From contig NZ_CP073078.1 in the NCBI RefSeq assembly GCF_018135625.1, positions 4,248,501-4,312,500 of the forward strand: 64,000 bases of DNA, given 5' to 3'. A program made the position numbers and the translations under genes. The stretch comes from Phenylobacterium montanum (lineage in GTDB: Bacteria > Pseudomonadota > Alphaproteobacteria > Caulobacterales > Caulobacteraceae). This document shows positions 51,281 through 61,032 of the stretch, one piece after another. How positions within the stretch are numbered: the stretch's first letter is position 1; each line of letters starts with the position of its first letter. The notes below the pieces were generated by a model. That model ran no database searches. It worked only from the letters and a program-made list of their open reading frames with translations, and was not told the DNA's origin.

Positions 51281-52191
51281 CCCGCGCCGTTTCGATCGGC
51301 GAGTGCATGGTCGAACTGCGCGAGGAGGGGCCGAGTCTATATCGCCGCGCCTTCGCTGGCGACGCCTACAACACAGCGGTCTATCTGAAGCGATCCGCGC
51401 GGGATCTCGACGTCCAGTTCCTGACCGCGACCGGCGACGGCCGCTTGAGCCGCGAGATGCGCCAGGCCTGGGCTGCGGAGGGGATCGGCGACGAGCTGGC
51501 CTTCCGGGTGCGCGGCGCCGAGCCGGGCCTCTACATGATCGAGCTCGACCCGCACGGCGACCGCAGCTTCCACTACTGGCGATCGGCCTCGGCGGCGCGG
51601 GGCTGGCTGCGCGAACTGGTCAAGGCCGGCGGCGCGGACAAGCTGGCCGGCGCGGCGTTGGTGCATCTGTCGGCCATATCCCTGGCCATCCTCTCCGACG
51701 ACGACCGCGCCGAGGCCGTCGCCCTGATCGCCGCGCTGAAGGGGCGGGTGGGCCGGATATCTTTCGACACCAATATCCGTCCCGCCCTCTGGCGCGACAT
51801 GTTCGCCGCCCGCATGGCGGTCGAACCGGTGCTGCGCGCCGCCGACGTGGTCCGGGCCAGCCGCGACGACGCCAAGGCCCTGTTCGGCGAGGACAATCCC
51901 AAGAGGCAGGTGGAAGCTCTGAGGGGCGCTGGCGCGCGCGAGCTGGTGCTGACCCTGGACGCCGCTGGCTGCATACTGGCGGCCGATAGGGCCGAGACCG
52001 TGCTGCCGGCGCCGGCGACCATGGTCAAGGACACGTCCGGAGCGGGGGACAGCTTCAACGGCGCCTACCTGGCCGCGCGCCTAGCCGGTCAATCGCCGCT
52101 TGACGCCGCCCATGCGGGGCTCAACCTCGCGGCCCGAGTGGTGACCTGGCCCGGCGCCGTGGTCCCCGTCGAGGTTTCGCATCCGGAGTAG
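51277..52191 (+). CDS. kdgK: 2-dehydro-3-deoxygluconokinase (PfkB family)
   Basis: GTG 51277 overlaps the uxaC stop (GTGA). The 304-residue sugar kinase has the PfkB patterns VSIGECMVELREEGPSLYRR, AGDAYNTAVYLKR at the sugar site, and the anion-hole motif DTSGAGDSFNGAYLA with the catalytic Asp. It phosphorylates 2-keto-3-deoxygluconate to KDPG, feeding the Entner-Doudoroff aldolase. The context with uxaC and mannonate dehydratase supports the assignment. Confidence 0.93.
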   Translation: MTRAVSIGECMVELREEGPSLYRRAFAGDAYNTAVYLKRSARDLDVQFLTATGDGRLSREMRQAWAAEGIGDELAFRVRGAEPGLYMIELDPHGDRSFHYWRSASAARGWLRELVKAGGADKLAGAALVHLSAISLAILSDDDRAEAVALIAALKGRVGRISFDTNIRPALWRDMFAARMAVEPVLRAADVVRASRDDAKALFGEDNPKRQVEALRGAGARELVLTLDAAGCILAADRAETVLPAPATMVKDTSGAGDSFNGAYLAARLAGQSPLDAAHAGLNLAARVVTWPGAVVPVEVSHPE

Positions 52192-52197
52192 AGCCCC

Positions 52198-53409
52198 ATG
52201 GCCAGGATCAAGAGCGCGCGGGTCATCCTGACCTGCCCGGGGCGCAACTTCACCACGCTCAAGATCGAGACCGAGGACGGCCTGACGGGCCTGGGCGACG
52301 CCACGGTCAACGGCCGCGAACTGGCGGTGGCCAGCTACCTGACCGACCACATGATCCCGGCCCTGATCGGCCGCGAGGCGCACCAGATCGAGGATATCTG
52401 GCAATACTTCTACCGCGGCGCCTATTGGCGGCGGGGGCCGATCACCATGGCCGCCATCGCCGCGGTCGATACGGCGCTCTGGGACATCAAGGCCAAGGCG
52501 GCGGGTATGCCGCTCTACCAGCTTTTGGGCGGGGCCAGCCGCACCGGGGTGATGGTCTATGGCCACGCCAATGGCGGAACGCTCGACGAGACCATCGCCG
52601 AGGCCCGGCGCTATCGCGAGATGGGCTACAAGGCGATACGGCTGCAGACAGGCGTGCCGGGCCTGGCCTCCACCTACGGCGTCTCCGGCGACAAGCTGTT
52701 CTACGAGCCGGCCGACGCGGCCCTGCCGACCGAGAATGTCTGGTCGACGGTCAAGTACCTCCCGACAGTCCCCAGGCTGTTCGAGGCCGCGCGCGAAGCC
52801 CTGGGCTGGGACGTGCATCTGCTGCACGACGTGCACCATCGCCTCACCCCCATCGAGGCGGCGCGGCTGGGCAAGGACCTGGAACCCTATCGCCCGTTCT
52901 GGATCGAGGATCCGACCCCGGCCGAGAACCAGGAGAGCTTCAGGCTGATCCGCCAGCATACGACGACGCCCCTGGCGGTAGGCGAGGTGTTCAACACCGT
53001 CTGGGACTGCAAGGACCTGATCCAGAACCAGCTGATCGACTATATCCGCACGACGGTGGTCCACGCCGGCGGGATCAGCCATATGCGCCGTATCGCCCAC
53101 CTGGCCGAGCTCTACGGCGTGCGCACCGGCAGCCACGGCGCCACCGACCTGTCGCCGGTCTGCATGGGCGCGGCCCTGCACTTCGACCTCTGGGTTCCCA
53201 ATTTCGGGGTCCAGGAATACATGCGCCACACCGCCGAGACCGACGCGGTGTTCCCCCATGCCTACAGCTTCAAGGACGGCGATCTGCATCCCGGCGAAGC
53301 TGTGGGGCACGGCGTGGAGATCGACGAGGCCCTGGCCGCCCAATTCCCCTACCGCCCCGCCAGCCTGCCGGTGAACCGGCTGGAGGACGGGACGATGCAC
53401 AATTGGTGA
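52198..53409 (+). CDS. manD: Mannonate dehydratase, enolase superfamily (ManD type)
   Basis: The 403-residue protein begins [23 protein letters not shown] and has the ManD features. These are [35 protein letters not shown] with metal-ligand and acid/base residues, [11 protein letters not shown] and AVGEVFNT. It would dehydrate D-mannonate to 2-keto-3-deoxygluconate, the KdgK substrate. The linking enzyme, fructuronate reductase (UxuB), is not in the window. The gene lies six bases after kdgK. Confidence 0.93.
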   Translation: MARIKSARVILTCPGRNFTTLKIETEDGLTGLGDATVNGRELAVASYLTDHMIPALIGREAHQIEDIWQYFYRGAYWRRGPITMAAIAAVDTALWDIKAKAAGMPLYQLLGGASRTGVMVYGHANGGTLDETIAEARRYREMGYKAIRLQTGVPGLASTYGVSGDKLFYEPADAALPTENVWSTVKYLPTVPRLFEAAREALGWDVHLLHDVHHRLTPIEAARLGKDLEPYRPFWIEDPTPAENQESFRLIRQHTTTPLAVGEVFNTVWDCKDLIQNQLIDYIRTTVVHAGGISHMRRIAHLAELYGVRTGSHGATDLSPVCMGAALHFDLWVPNFGVQEYMRHTAETDAVFPHAYSFKDGDLHPGEAVGHGVEIDEALAAQFPYRPASLPVNRLEDGTMHNW

Positions 53410-53422
53410 GAGGCGGAGGGCC

Positions 53423-55762
53423 GTGAGCTCCATCGCCCATCCCCCCATCTTCGCGTTAACCGACAGGGCGCCCGGCCGGCTGACCCTGCAGAGCGCCGAC
53501 GGTCACATCGCCCATGTCTTCGTCCTCGAACACGACATCCTGCGCGTGCTCGCCTTGCCGGAAGGCCGGCTGGATCAGCCGCGGACCTGGGCGATTGCGC
53601 CGGGGCTGGACGATGTGCCCGCCGAGGGGCGCGATCGGTTCGACCTGTCGGGGTTTTCACTTCCCGCGTTCGAGGTCGCTGAGTCCGAGGGGCGGCTCAC
53701 TCTCACCACCGCAAAGGTCCGCCTGACCGTCCGCATGACCGGCCTGCTCTGCGCCTGGGAAATCCGCCGGGGCGGCGACTGGGTCCTGGCCGCGCGGGAC
53801 CGGCCGACCCAGGCCCATAACTGGGGCTGGTGGGACGAGAAGGTCTATCACTACCTGCGCCGGGAGCCGGGCGAGCGCTATTTCGGCCTGGGCGAACGGT
53901 CGGGCAAGATGGACCGCTCGGGCCGGCGCCTACGGCTCTGCAACGTCGACGCCATGGGCTATGACGCCCGCACGTCCGACCCGCTCTACAAGCACCTACC
54001 GGTCTACATCACCGCCCGGCCGGAGGAGCAGCTGGCCTTCGGGCTGCTCTACGACACCCTGTCGGACTGCACCTTCGATTTCGGGCAGGAGCGGGACAAC
54101 TATCATGGGCTCTATCGGAGCTTCGTCGCCGACCGCGGGGACCTCGACTACTGGTTCGTCGCCGGGCCGGAGGTGGCGCAGGTGGTCCGCCACCTGACCT
54201 GGCTGACCGGACGGCCAGCCTTTCCGCCGCGCTGGAGCCTGGGCTATTCCGGATCGACCATGGCCTATACCGATGCGCCGGACGCTCAAGACCAGATGGC
54301 GCGGTTCCTGGAGAAGTGCGCCGAGCACGACATCCTCTGCGAAAGCTTCCACCTCTCGTCCGGCTACACCTCGATCGGCCATCGCAGGCACGTGTTCCAC
54401 TGGAACCTGGACAAATTCCCCGACCCGGAGGGCTTTGCGAAGTCCTATACAGACAAGGGCGTGCGGCTGGTCCCCAACATCAAGCCGTGCCTCTTGGCCG
54501 ACAACCCGCGCTTTGCCGAGGCGAAAGCGGCGGGCCTGTTGATCTCCGAAGCCGACGGGGAGCCGGCCTGGGTGCAGTTCTGGGACGGGCCGGGGGCCTA
54601 TCTCGACTTCACCAATCCGGCGACGGCGGCCTGGTGGCGGGCGCGGGTGCGCGAGAGCCTGCTGGACAAGGGCCTCGGCTCGACCTGGAACGACAACAAC
54701 GAGTTCGAGATCTGGTCGCCCAAGGCCCTGGCCCATGGCTTTGGCGAAGCGCGGCCGGCGCGTGAACTGAAGCCGTTGCAGACTCTGCTGATGATGCGCG
54801 CCTCGCGCGATGCGCAGGTCGAGCAATCGCCGGACAAGCGCCCCTATCTGGTCTCGCGCTCGGGCGGCCTCGGCATGCACCGCTATGTGCAGACCTGGTC
54901 CGGGGACAATCACACCAGCTGGGAGACGCTGAGGTACAACATCAAGATGGGACTGGGCCTGGCCCTGTCCGGCGTCTCCAACATCGGCCATGACGTGGGC
55001 GGCTTTTCCGGGCCGAAGCCGGACGCCGAGCTGTTCGTGCGCTGGGTCCAGTTCGGCATCTTCATGCCGCGGTTCTCGATCCACTCGTGGAACGACGATC
55101 AGACCGCCAACGAGCCCTGGATGCACCCGGAGGTGACGGAGACCATCGCCGGGCTGATCAAGCTCAGGGCCTGGCTGACGCCCTACCTCTACGATCTCGT
55201 CTGGCGCTATCGCCAGGATTTCCAGCCGATCGTGCGGCCGACTTTCCTCGATTTTCCCGAGGATCCGAACTGCTGGCGCGAGGGCGACGACTTCCTGCTG
55301 GGCGGCTCGCTGCTGGTCGCGCCGGTGGTTGAGCCCGGCGTGAGCGAGCGCGAGGTCTATCTGCCCGCCGGGACCTCTTGGTACGACCTCTGGACCGGCA
55401 AGGCTTTCGAGGGCGGCCAGGCCGTGCGCCGGCCGGCGGACTGGGCGCGGCCGATCGCCTTCGCCGCCGAGGGCGCTGTCATTCCGGTCAATATCGCCGA
55501 GCAGCATTTCGCCCGGCCTGCGGACGAGCGCGCCGTGCTGGTCTGCCCGACCCTCGGCGAGGGCGCCTTCTCAGGCTGCGTGTTCGAGGACGATGGCGAG
55601 ACCGCGCCCGTCCGCGACCAGAGCTGGTCGATCGACGTCGCCTGCGGCGAGCGCCAGATTCGCGTCCGGCTGGAGGTTCTCGCGGGCAGCGATCCGCCCA
55701 AGGTGATCCTGCCCCAGGGCGAGCGCCGGCCCGTCCAGGTCGAAATCATCGAGAAATCCTAG
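53423..55762 (+). CDS. Glycoside hydrolase family 31 (alpha-glucosidase/alpha-xylosidase)
   Basis: GTG 53423 opens a 779-residue GH31 enzyme. It has an N-terminal beta-sandwich, then the barrel with RYFGLGERSGKMDRSG and FPPRWSLGYSGSTMAY. STWNDNNEFEIW holds the nucleophile Asp and YVQTWSGDNHTSWETLRYN the acid/base Asp; C-terminal beta domains follow. No signal peptide is seen, so it works in the cytoplasm on imported oligosaccharides. With the glucuronate genes it probably trims glucuronoxylan- or xyloglucan-derived oligomers; whether it prefers xylosyl or glucosyl bonds is not visible. Confidence 0.92.
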   Translation: MSSIAHPPIFALTDRAPGRLTLQSADGHIAHVFVLEHDILRVLALPEGRLDQPRTWAIAPGLDDVPAEGRDRFDLSGFSLPAFEVAESEGRLTLTTAKVRLTVRMTGLLCAWEIRRGGDWVLAARDRPTQAHNWGWWDEKVYHYLRREPGERYFGLGERSGKMDRSGRRLRLCNVDAMGYDARTSDPLYKHLPVYITARPEEQLAFGLLYDTLSDCTFDFGQERDNYHGLYRSFVADRGDLDYWFVAGPEVAQVVRHLTWLTGRPAFPPRWSLGYSGSTMAYTDAPDAQDQMARFLEKCAEHDILCESFHLSSGYTSIGHRRHVFHWNLDKFPDPEGFAKSYTDKGVRLVPNIKPCLLADNPRFAEAKAAGLLISEADGEPAWVQFWDGPGAYLDFTNPATAAWWRARVRESLLDKGLGSTWNDNNEFEIWSPKALAHGFGEARPARELKPLQTLLMMRASRDAQVEQSPDKRPYLVSRSGGLGMHRYVQTWSGDNHTSWETLRYNIKMGLGLALSGVSNIGHDVGGFSGPKPDAELFVRWVQFGIFMPRFSIHSWNDDQTANEPWMHPEVTETIAGLIKLRAWLTPYLYDLVWRYRQDFQPIVRPTFLDFPEDPNCWREGDDFLLGGSLLVAPVVEPGVSEREVYLPAGTSWYDLWTGKAFEGGQAVRRPADWARPIAFAAEGAVIPVNIAEQHFARPADERAVLVCPTLGEGAFSGCVFEDDGETAPVRDQSWSIDVACGERQIRVRLEVLAGSDPPKVILPQGERRPVQVEIIEKS

Positions 55763-55777
55763 AGCCGGAGCGGCCTC

Positions 55778-56401
55778 ATGATGTACCGACACGACCCTGT
55801 GCTCGACCCGGTCAAGGTCGGCGACCTGCGTCCGACCCAGATGACGGTCGGCTATCGCGAGGTGAAGGAGAAGCGGCGGCGCTGGCGCGAGCGAGCGGAA
55901 CGAGATGGACCGGAATTTCTCGGCCGCCATACCATCCCGGTGGTCAAGGGGCCGAAGGAAGCTCTCTATGTGGTCGATCACCACCACCTGGCGCGGGCGC
56001 TGCACGAGGAAGGGGTGGACGTGATCGCGGTCAATGTGATCGCCGACCTCAGGGCTCTGAAACGCGATGAGTTCTGGACCCTGTGCGATAACCGCGGCTG
56101 GTGCCACCCCTATGACGACGAGGGTGAGCGCCGCACCTTCGCCGATATTCCCAAGTCGATCGACAGGCTGGCCGACGATCCCTTCCGCAGCCTGGCCGGC
56201 GAACTGCGCCGCGCCGGCGGCTACGCCAAGGAGGACACCCCGTTCACCGAGTTCATGTGGGCCGATTTCCTGCGCCGGCGGGTCAAGCGCAAGCTGGTGC
56301 AGGAGGATTTCGGCTCGGCCCTTACCAAGGCCCTTGCCCTGGCCAAGTCGCCGGCTGCGGGACACCTGCCCGGCTGGTGCGGGCCGGCGAGCGACCTCTA
56401 G
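55778..56401 (+). CDS. ParB-like (ParBc_2/COG4318-type) nuclease-fold protein
   Basis: The 207-residue protein begins with a ParB-like core: DLRPTQMTVGYREVKEKRRRW, FLGRHTIPVVKGPKEALYVVDHHHLARAL. These correspond to the R-x-x-x and DGHHR-like motifs of the ParB/sulfiredoxin fold. It lacks the helix-turn-helix of chromosomal ParB. The family is poorly understood. It follows the GH31 gene by 15 bases, so it is cotranscribed with uronate catabolism. It overlaps the convergent exporter gene by four bases. Confidence 0.8.
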   Translation: MMYRHDPVLDPVKVGDLRPTQMTVGYREVKEKRRRWRERAERDGPEFLGRHTIPVVKGPKEALYVVDHHHLARALHEEGVDVIAVNVIADLRALKRDEFWTLCDNRGWCHPYDDEGERRTFADIPKSIDRLADDPFRSLAGELRRAGGYAKEDTPFTEFMWADFLRRRVKRKLVQEDFGSALTKALALAKSPAAGHLPGWCGPASDL

Positions 56402-57651
56402 GTCAGGCGATCGGCCTTGCGCAGGGTCGGGAACAGCGCCGACCACAGGCCGGTGACCGCCAGCGCGCCGAGGCCGCCGAACAGGGCCGCGCCGATCGGG
56501 CCGAGGAGGCGCGCGGCGACCCCGCTTTCGAACTCGCCGAGTTCATTCGAGGCGCTGATGAACAGGGTCGAGACCGCCGCCACCCGGCCGCGCATGGGGT
56601 CGGGGGTGACGATCTGGACCAGGGTCTGGCGGACATAGACGCTGAGCATGTCCGCCCCGCCCAGCACCACCAGGGCCGCGATCGAGAGTGCGAACAGCTT
56701 GGAGAGGGCGAACACCACCGTCGCTGCGCCATAGACCGCAACGCCCGCGAACATGAAGGCGCCCGCATGGCGGCGGATCGGCCGCGCGGCCAGCACCAGG
56801 GCCACGGCCGCGGCGCCGATCGAAGGACCGGCGCGCAGGAGGCCGAAGCCTTGCGCACCCACCTGCAGCACATCGCGGGCGAAGACGGGTAGCAGGGCTG
56901 TGGCGCCGCCCAATAGAACGGCGAAAAGGTCCAGTGAGATGGCCCCGATCACCACCCGGCTGGTCCAGATATAGGTCAGGCCCTCCTTGACCAGGGCCCA
57001 GCGCGAGCCGGGCTGGGCCACGGGACGGGTTTCGCCGCGGATGGTCAGGGCGGCGAGGCAGCTCAGCCCATAGAGCGCCACCGCGACCACGAAGGCGGCG
57101 GTGGGCGAGACGGCGCAGATCAGCCCGCCGATCGCCGGGCCGGTGATCGAGGCGGCCTGCATCGACAGCGAGTTCCAGGCGATCGCCTTGGGCAAGAGCT
57201 CGCGCGGGACCAGCATGGGGGCCAGGGCCGTGGTGGCGGGGGCGAGGAAGGCGCGGGCGCAGCCGAACGCCGCCGCCAGGGCGTAGATCGGCCACAGGGC
57301 GCCGATGCGGGCGAAGGAGACGGCGGCGAAGGCCGCCGCGGTCAGGGCCTGGCCGGCGATACAGGCGGCGACGATCGCCTTGCGGTCCCGCCGGTCGGCC
57401 ATCTCGCCGGCGGTGAGCGTCAGAAGCGACAGGGGCAGGAACTGGGCCAGGCCCACCATGCCGACAGCGAAGGAGGCGTGCTTGACGTCGGCATGGGCGC
57501 GGGCGAGGGCGTAGATCAGCCAGGCGATGGTCACCCCCTGGATCTGCCCTGCAAGCACCCCCATGAACCGCGCCGCCCACAGGCGCAGGAAGGCGGACTG
57601 GCGCACGAGGCTGGGCGCGCCCGCGGCGAGATCGGAAGCTGGGGAGGCCAT
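56398..57651 (-). CDS. MFS transporter (EntS-like MFS_3 group)
   Basis: The ATG at 57649-57651 gives 417 residues with twelve predicted membrane helices; the frame stays open upstream but without family similarity. Features are FLRLWAARFMGVLAGQIQGVTIAW, GEMADRRDRKAIVAAC (the loop 2-3 motif), and the central DPMRGRVAAVSTLFI segment seen in EntS-like exporters. The substrate is unknown; siderophore or drug export is typical. It is divergent from the acetyltransferase gene with a 207-base gap. Confidence 0.9.
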   Translation of the reverse strand: MASPASDLAAGAPSLVRQSAFLRLWAARFMGVLAGQIQGVTIAWLIYALARAHADVKHASFAVGMVGLAQFLPLSLLTLTAGEMADRRDRKAIVAACIAGQALTAAAFAAVSFARIGALWPIYALAAAFGCARAFLAPATTALAPMLVPRELLPKAIAWNSLSMQAASITGPAIGGLICAVSPTAAFVVAVALYGLSCLAALTIRGETRPVAQPGSRWALVKEGLTYIWTSRVVIGAISLDLFAVLLGGATALLPVFARDVLQVGAQGFGLLRAGPSIGAAAVALVLAARPIRRHAGAFMFAGVAVYGAATVVFALSKLFALSIAALVVLGGADMLSVYVRQTLVQIVTPDPMRGRVAAVSTLFISASNELGEFESGVAARLLGPIGAALFGGLGALAVTGLWSALFPTLRKADRLT

Positions 57652-57858
57652 CACCGGCAAAATGGAGCGCGCCGCCTTTTGCCGCAACGGCTTTGCGTTG
57701 ACGCGCCGGCCGATAGGCCCTATTGCGCCAGCCTTCTTCGGTTTGGACCTCACCATCCCATGCGACGACTGCGACGATACCGGCCGATGCGGAGCGCGCT
57801 CCGCGCCTGACGCACCCGTTTCGCCGCCTCGCCTGGGCTTCACGATTCGGGATCCGAC

Positions 57859-58416
57859 ATGACCCGTTTCCCTGAGGCGCCAGACTTCATGACCGTTCAA
57901 AGCCGCATCGCCGATTCCGCCGCCGACACGCCGGTGATCGCCCCCGAGACCCCCGCCGACCTCGCCGCCGTCTCCGCCCTGATCGAGGCCGCGTTCGGCC
58001 CGGGCCGCTACGCCAAGGCGGCCGAGCGGTTGCGCGAGACCAACCATGTGCTGCACGACCTGTCCTTCACCGCCAAGGCGCGCGGGGCGGTTGTCGGCTG
58101 CGTGCGCCAGTGGCCGATCCGCATCGGTGGCCAGCCGGCGGTGTTCCTGGGGCCGATCGCGGTCGATCCGGCTTGGCGCCACCACGGCCTGGGCGGGATT
58201 CTGGTTGAGCAGGCCTGCGCGGCGGCCAAGGACGCCGGCCACGACCTTATCTTCCTGGTGGGCGATATGCCTTTCTTCGGTCCGCACGGCTTCGAGGTCG
58301 TCAAACCCGGGAGCGTGATCATGCCCGGACCGGTCGATCCGCGCCGCGAATTGGCCCGGGCGCTGAAGCCGGGGGCGCTGGATGGCCTGGCCGGGCCGGT
58401 CACGCCAGGCTGGTAG
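57859..58416 (+). CDS. GNAT family N-acetyltransferase
   Basis: The 185-residue protein has the GNAT core: VIAPETPADLAAVSALIEAAF, then VFLGPIAVDPAWRHHGLGGILVEQACAAAKDAGHDLIFLVGD with the acetyl-CoA loop RHHGLG, and FFGPHGFEVV. It resembles the YhbS-like subgroup. The acceptor is unknown. An internal ATG at 57889 is an alternative start that would remove ten weakly conserved residues. It stands alone on the plus strand, 59 bases before the DUF1285 gene. Confidence 0.87.
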   Translation: MTRFPEAPDFMTVQSRIADSAADTPVIAPETPADLAAVSALIEAAFGPGRYAKAAERLRETNHVLHDLSFTAKARGAVVGCVRQWPIRIGGQPAVFLGPIAVDPAWRHHGLGGILVEQACAAAKDAGHDLIFLVGDMPFFGPHGFEVVKPGSVIMPGPVDPRRELARALKPGALDGLAGPVTPGW

Positions 58417-58474
58417 GCGGGCGATTTCGCACATCGCCGCTTTGCAGCGCTGAGAAGCGCACTAGATTTGGCGC

Positions 58475-59047
58475 ATGAGCACCAAGAGCGAGACAGGCCT
58501 GGACGGCGTGATCGCCGCGGCCCGGCAGGCGCCGGAGCGCGGCCTGCCGCCCGTGCACCTGTGGAATCCGGCGCGCTCCGGCGAAATCGACATCGTCATC
58601 CGCCGCGACGGCCGCTGGTTCCACGAGGGCGCGGTGATCGGGCGCGAGGCGATGGTGCGCCTGTTCTCCACCGTGCTGCGCAAGGATCCGGACGGCTACT
58701 GGCTGGTGACGCCGGCGGAAAAGCTGCGCATCACCGTCGAGGATGCGCCCTTCATCGCCGTGCGGGTGGACCGCGAGGGTGACGCCTTGCGCTTCCTGAC
58801 CAATGTTGGCGATGAGGTTATCGCCGGCCCTGATCATTCGATCCGCGTCGAGACCGACCCCTATACCGGCGAGCCGCAGCCCTATCTGCACGTGCGGCGG
58901 GGCCTTGAGGCCCGGATCGCGCGGCCGGTGTTCTACGAGCTGGTGGAGCTGGCCGAGGAGCGCGAGCTGCGGGAAGGCCTGTGCCTGGGCGTGACCTCGA
59001 ACGGGGCCTGGTTCCCGCTGGGCGCCGCCGGATCGCACCTGCCATGA
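58475..59047 (+). CDS. DUF1285 family protein
   Basis: The 190-residue protein matches DUF1285: PPVHLWNPARSGEIDIVIRRDGRWFHEGAVIGREAMVRLFSTVLRKDPDG, then YWLVTPAEKLRITVEDAPFIAV. The function is not established; structures show two small beta-rich domains. It is the first gene of a three-gene unit with a nudix hydrolase and a CCA-adding enzyme, each overlapping the next by four bases. This order is common in alphaproteobacteria. Confidence 0.92.
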   Translation: MSTKSETGLDGVIAAARQAPERGLPPVHLWNPARSGEIDIVIRRDGRWFHEGAVIGREAMVRLFSTVLRKDPDGYWLVTPAEKLRITVEDAPFIAVRVDREGDALRFLTNVGDEVIAGPDHSIRVETDPYTGEPQPYLHVRRGLEARIARPVFYELVELAEERELREGLCLGVTSNGAWFPLGAAGSHLP

Positions 59048-59682
59048 AGCCGGCGGACCTCAGGGCCTGGGTCCAGGGGCGGCTTGACCCTATCGAGGCC
59101 TACGGCGCCGCCGTCGGCAAGCGCGCCTCCGACTTCGATCTCAATCCCGGCCAGCTGAACCCGGCGCAAGACCGCCCCCTGTCGCCGGCGGCGGTGCTGG
59201 TGCCCCTGGTCGAGCACGAGGACGGGGTCACGGTGCTGCTGACTCGCCGAGCCGACACCCTGCGCAGCCATACCGGACAGGTCGCCTTGCCGGGCGGTCG
59301 CTGCGATCCCGGGGAATGGCCGTGGGACACGGCCTTGCGCGAGGCGGAGGAGGAGGTCGGCCTGGCGCGTGATTTCGTCACCTTGGCCGGGCTGTCGACG
59401 CCCTATCAGACCGGTTCCGGCTTCGACATCACCCCGGTGGTCGGCTTCGTGCGGCCGGGCTTCGCCCTGGTCCCCAATCCGGCCGAGGTGGCCGAGATCT
59501 TCGAGGCGCCCTTCGCCTTCCTGATGAATCCGGACAATCACGAGCGCCGTTCGATGAAGGCCTCGGACGGGATGTTGCGCCACTTCTACGCCATGCCCTA
59601 CCAGGAGCAGCTGATCTGGGGCGCCACGGCGGGCATGCTGCGCGCCCTCTATGAGCGTCTGTTCGGGGCGGAGGCGGCGTGA
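59044..59682 (+). CDS. CoA pyrophosphatase-type nudix hydrolase
   Basis: The ATG overlaps the DUF1285 stop (ATGA) and gives 212 residues. The nudix box GGRCDPGEWPWDTALREAEE followed by EVGL is complete (Gx5Ex7REUxEExGU). The upstream SHTGQVALPGG is the NuCoA motif of NudL-type CoA pyrophosphatases. It likely hydrolyses CoA or related nucleoside diphosphates. It is translationally coupled to the tRNA nucleotidyltransferase gene downstream. Confidence 0.92.
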   Translation: MKPADLRAWVQGRLDPIEAYGAAVGKRASDFDLNPGQLNPAQDRPLSPAAVLVPLVEHEDGVTVLLTRRADTLRSHTGQVALPGGRCDPGEWPWDTALREAEEEVGLARDFVTLAGLSTPYQTGSGFDITPVVGFVRPGFALVPNPAEVAEIFEAPFAFLMNPDNHERRSMKASDGMLRHFYAMPYQEQLIWGATAGMLRALYERLFGAEAA

Positions 59683-60923
59683 CCACGATTTCGAAACCCT
59701 GGCTGCAGGCCAAGGAAACCCGCGCGGTGATGGCCGCCCTGGAGGCGGCCGGCGGCGCCGGCTCGGCGCGTTTCGTCGGCGGTTGCGTGCGCAACGCCCT
59801 GCTGGGCAAGCCGGTGGACGATATCGACATTGCGACCACACTGACGCCGCCCGAAGTCATCTCGGCGGTCAAGGGTGCGGGATTGAAGGCCGTGCCGACG
59901 GGGATCGACCACGGCACGGTGACGGTGGTCTCCGGCGGCAAGCCGTTCGAGGTCACCACCCTGCGCCGGGACGTGGAGACCGACGGCCGCCGCGCTGTGG
60001 TCGCCTTCACCACCGACTGGGTCGAGGACGCCCAGCGGCGGGATTTCCGCCTGAACGCCCTTTATGCCGACGCGGCGGGGGTGGTGTTCGACCCGACCGG
60101 CGAGGGGGTGGCCGACGCTGCGGCCGGACGGATCGTGTTCGTCGGCGACGCCGAGCAGCGCATCCTGGAGGACGGCCTTCGCATCCTGCGCTTCTTCCGC
60201 TTCTGCGCCTGGTACGGCCGCGGCGAGCCGGACGCGGATGGCTTGGCGGCCTGTGCGCGGCTCAAGGACCGCCTGGGGCAGCTTTCGGCCGAGCGGGTGT
60301 CCAAGGAGCTTCTGAAACTGCTGGCGGCCGACGATCCGCGCCCGGTGGTGCGCGTGATGGCGGCGAGCGGCGTCCTGAGCGCGGTCCTGCCGCAAGCGCA
60401 AGGACTGGCGCGGTTCGACAGCCTGGTGGGGATCGAGACCGAGCAGCTGTTCCAGTGCGATCCGCTGCTCCGCCTGGCCGCCTTGCTGCCGGACGACTCG
60501 ACCGTAGGGCTTGAAGTCGCCGAGGCCCTGCGCCTCTCCAACGCCCAGCGCGACCGGCTGGTCGCCGCCCTGGGCCGCGAGCCGCGGGTGGTCTCCTGGA
60601 TGAGCCCCCGCGAGGCCCGCCGGGCGGTCTATCGCCTGGGCGCCCAGGCCTTCTGCGACCGCACCCTGCTCGCCTGGGCCGCCTCTGACCGGCCGGCCGC
60701 GACCATCCAGTGGCGCGCCCTTTTGCCCATGGCCCAGACCTGGCCCCGACCGGTGTTTCCGCTATCCGGCGAGGAGGTCATGGCCGCCGGCGTGCCCAAG
60801 GGCCCCATGATCGGCCTGATCATGCGCGAAGTCGAAGACTGGTGGATCGACCACGACTTCACCGACGACAAGCTGTCGATGGTCGAGCAGCTCAAGGCGG
60901 TGGCTCAGGGGATGGCGTACTGA
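59679..60923 (+). CDS. cca: CCA tRNA nucleotidyltransferase / poly(A) polymerase family
   Basis: GTG 59679 overlaps the nudix stop (GTGA). The 414-residue protein has the class II nucleotidyltransferase head ARFVGGCVRNALLGKPVDDIDIAT with the Gly-rich loop and DxD metal site. DAQRRDFRLNALYADAAG and RILEDGLRILRFFRFCAWYG follow. It adds CCA to tRNA 3' ends; a poly(A) polymerase activity is the alternative in this family. Its position after DUF1285 and nudix genes matches the usual alphaproteobacterial order. Confidence 0.92.
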   Translation: MTTISKPWLQAKETRAVMAALEAAGGAGSARFVGGCVRNALLGKPVDDIDIATTLTPPEVISAVKGAGLKAVPTGIDHGTVTVVSGGKPFEVTTLRRDVETDGRRAVVAFTTDWVEDAQRRDFRLNALYADAAGVVFDPTGEGVADAAAGRIVFVGDAEQRILEDGLRILRFFRFCAWYGRGEPDADGLAACARLKDRLGQLSAERVSKELLKLLAADDPRPVVRVMAASGVLSAVLPQAQGLARFDSLVGIETEQLFQCDPLLRLAALLPDDSTVGLEVAEALRLSNAQRDRLVAALGREPRVVSWMSPREARRAVYRLGAQAFCDRTLLAWAASDRPAATIQWRALLPMAQTWPRPVFPLSGEEVMAAGVPKGPMIGLIMREVEDWWIDHDFTDDKLSMVEQLKAVAQGMAY

Positions 60924-61032
60924 CGCTGCGCGGCAAGGTCTGGCACTGGGAGAAGCGCCAGGGACGGCTTCGACCCCGTTGCTGGCGCACAGCGTCGCGC
61001 TATGGAGGTAGCCGAGCATTGGGGCATGTCGA

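Noticed and set aside
57652-57858. Plus-strand frames in the MFS/acetyltransferase gap
   Set aside because: They are shadows of the upstream part of the minus frame, without start signals or similarity. I see no gene in the gap.
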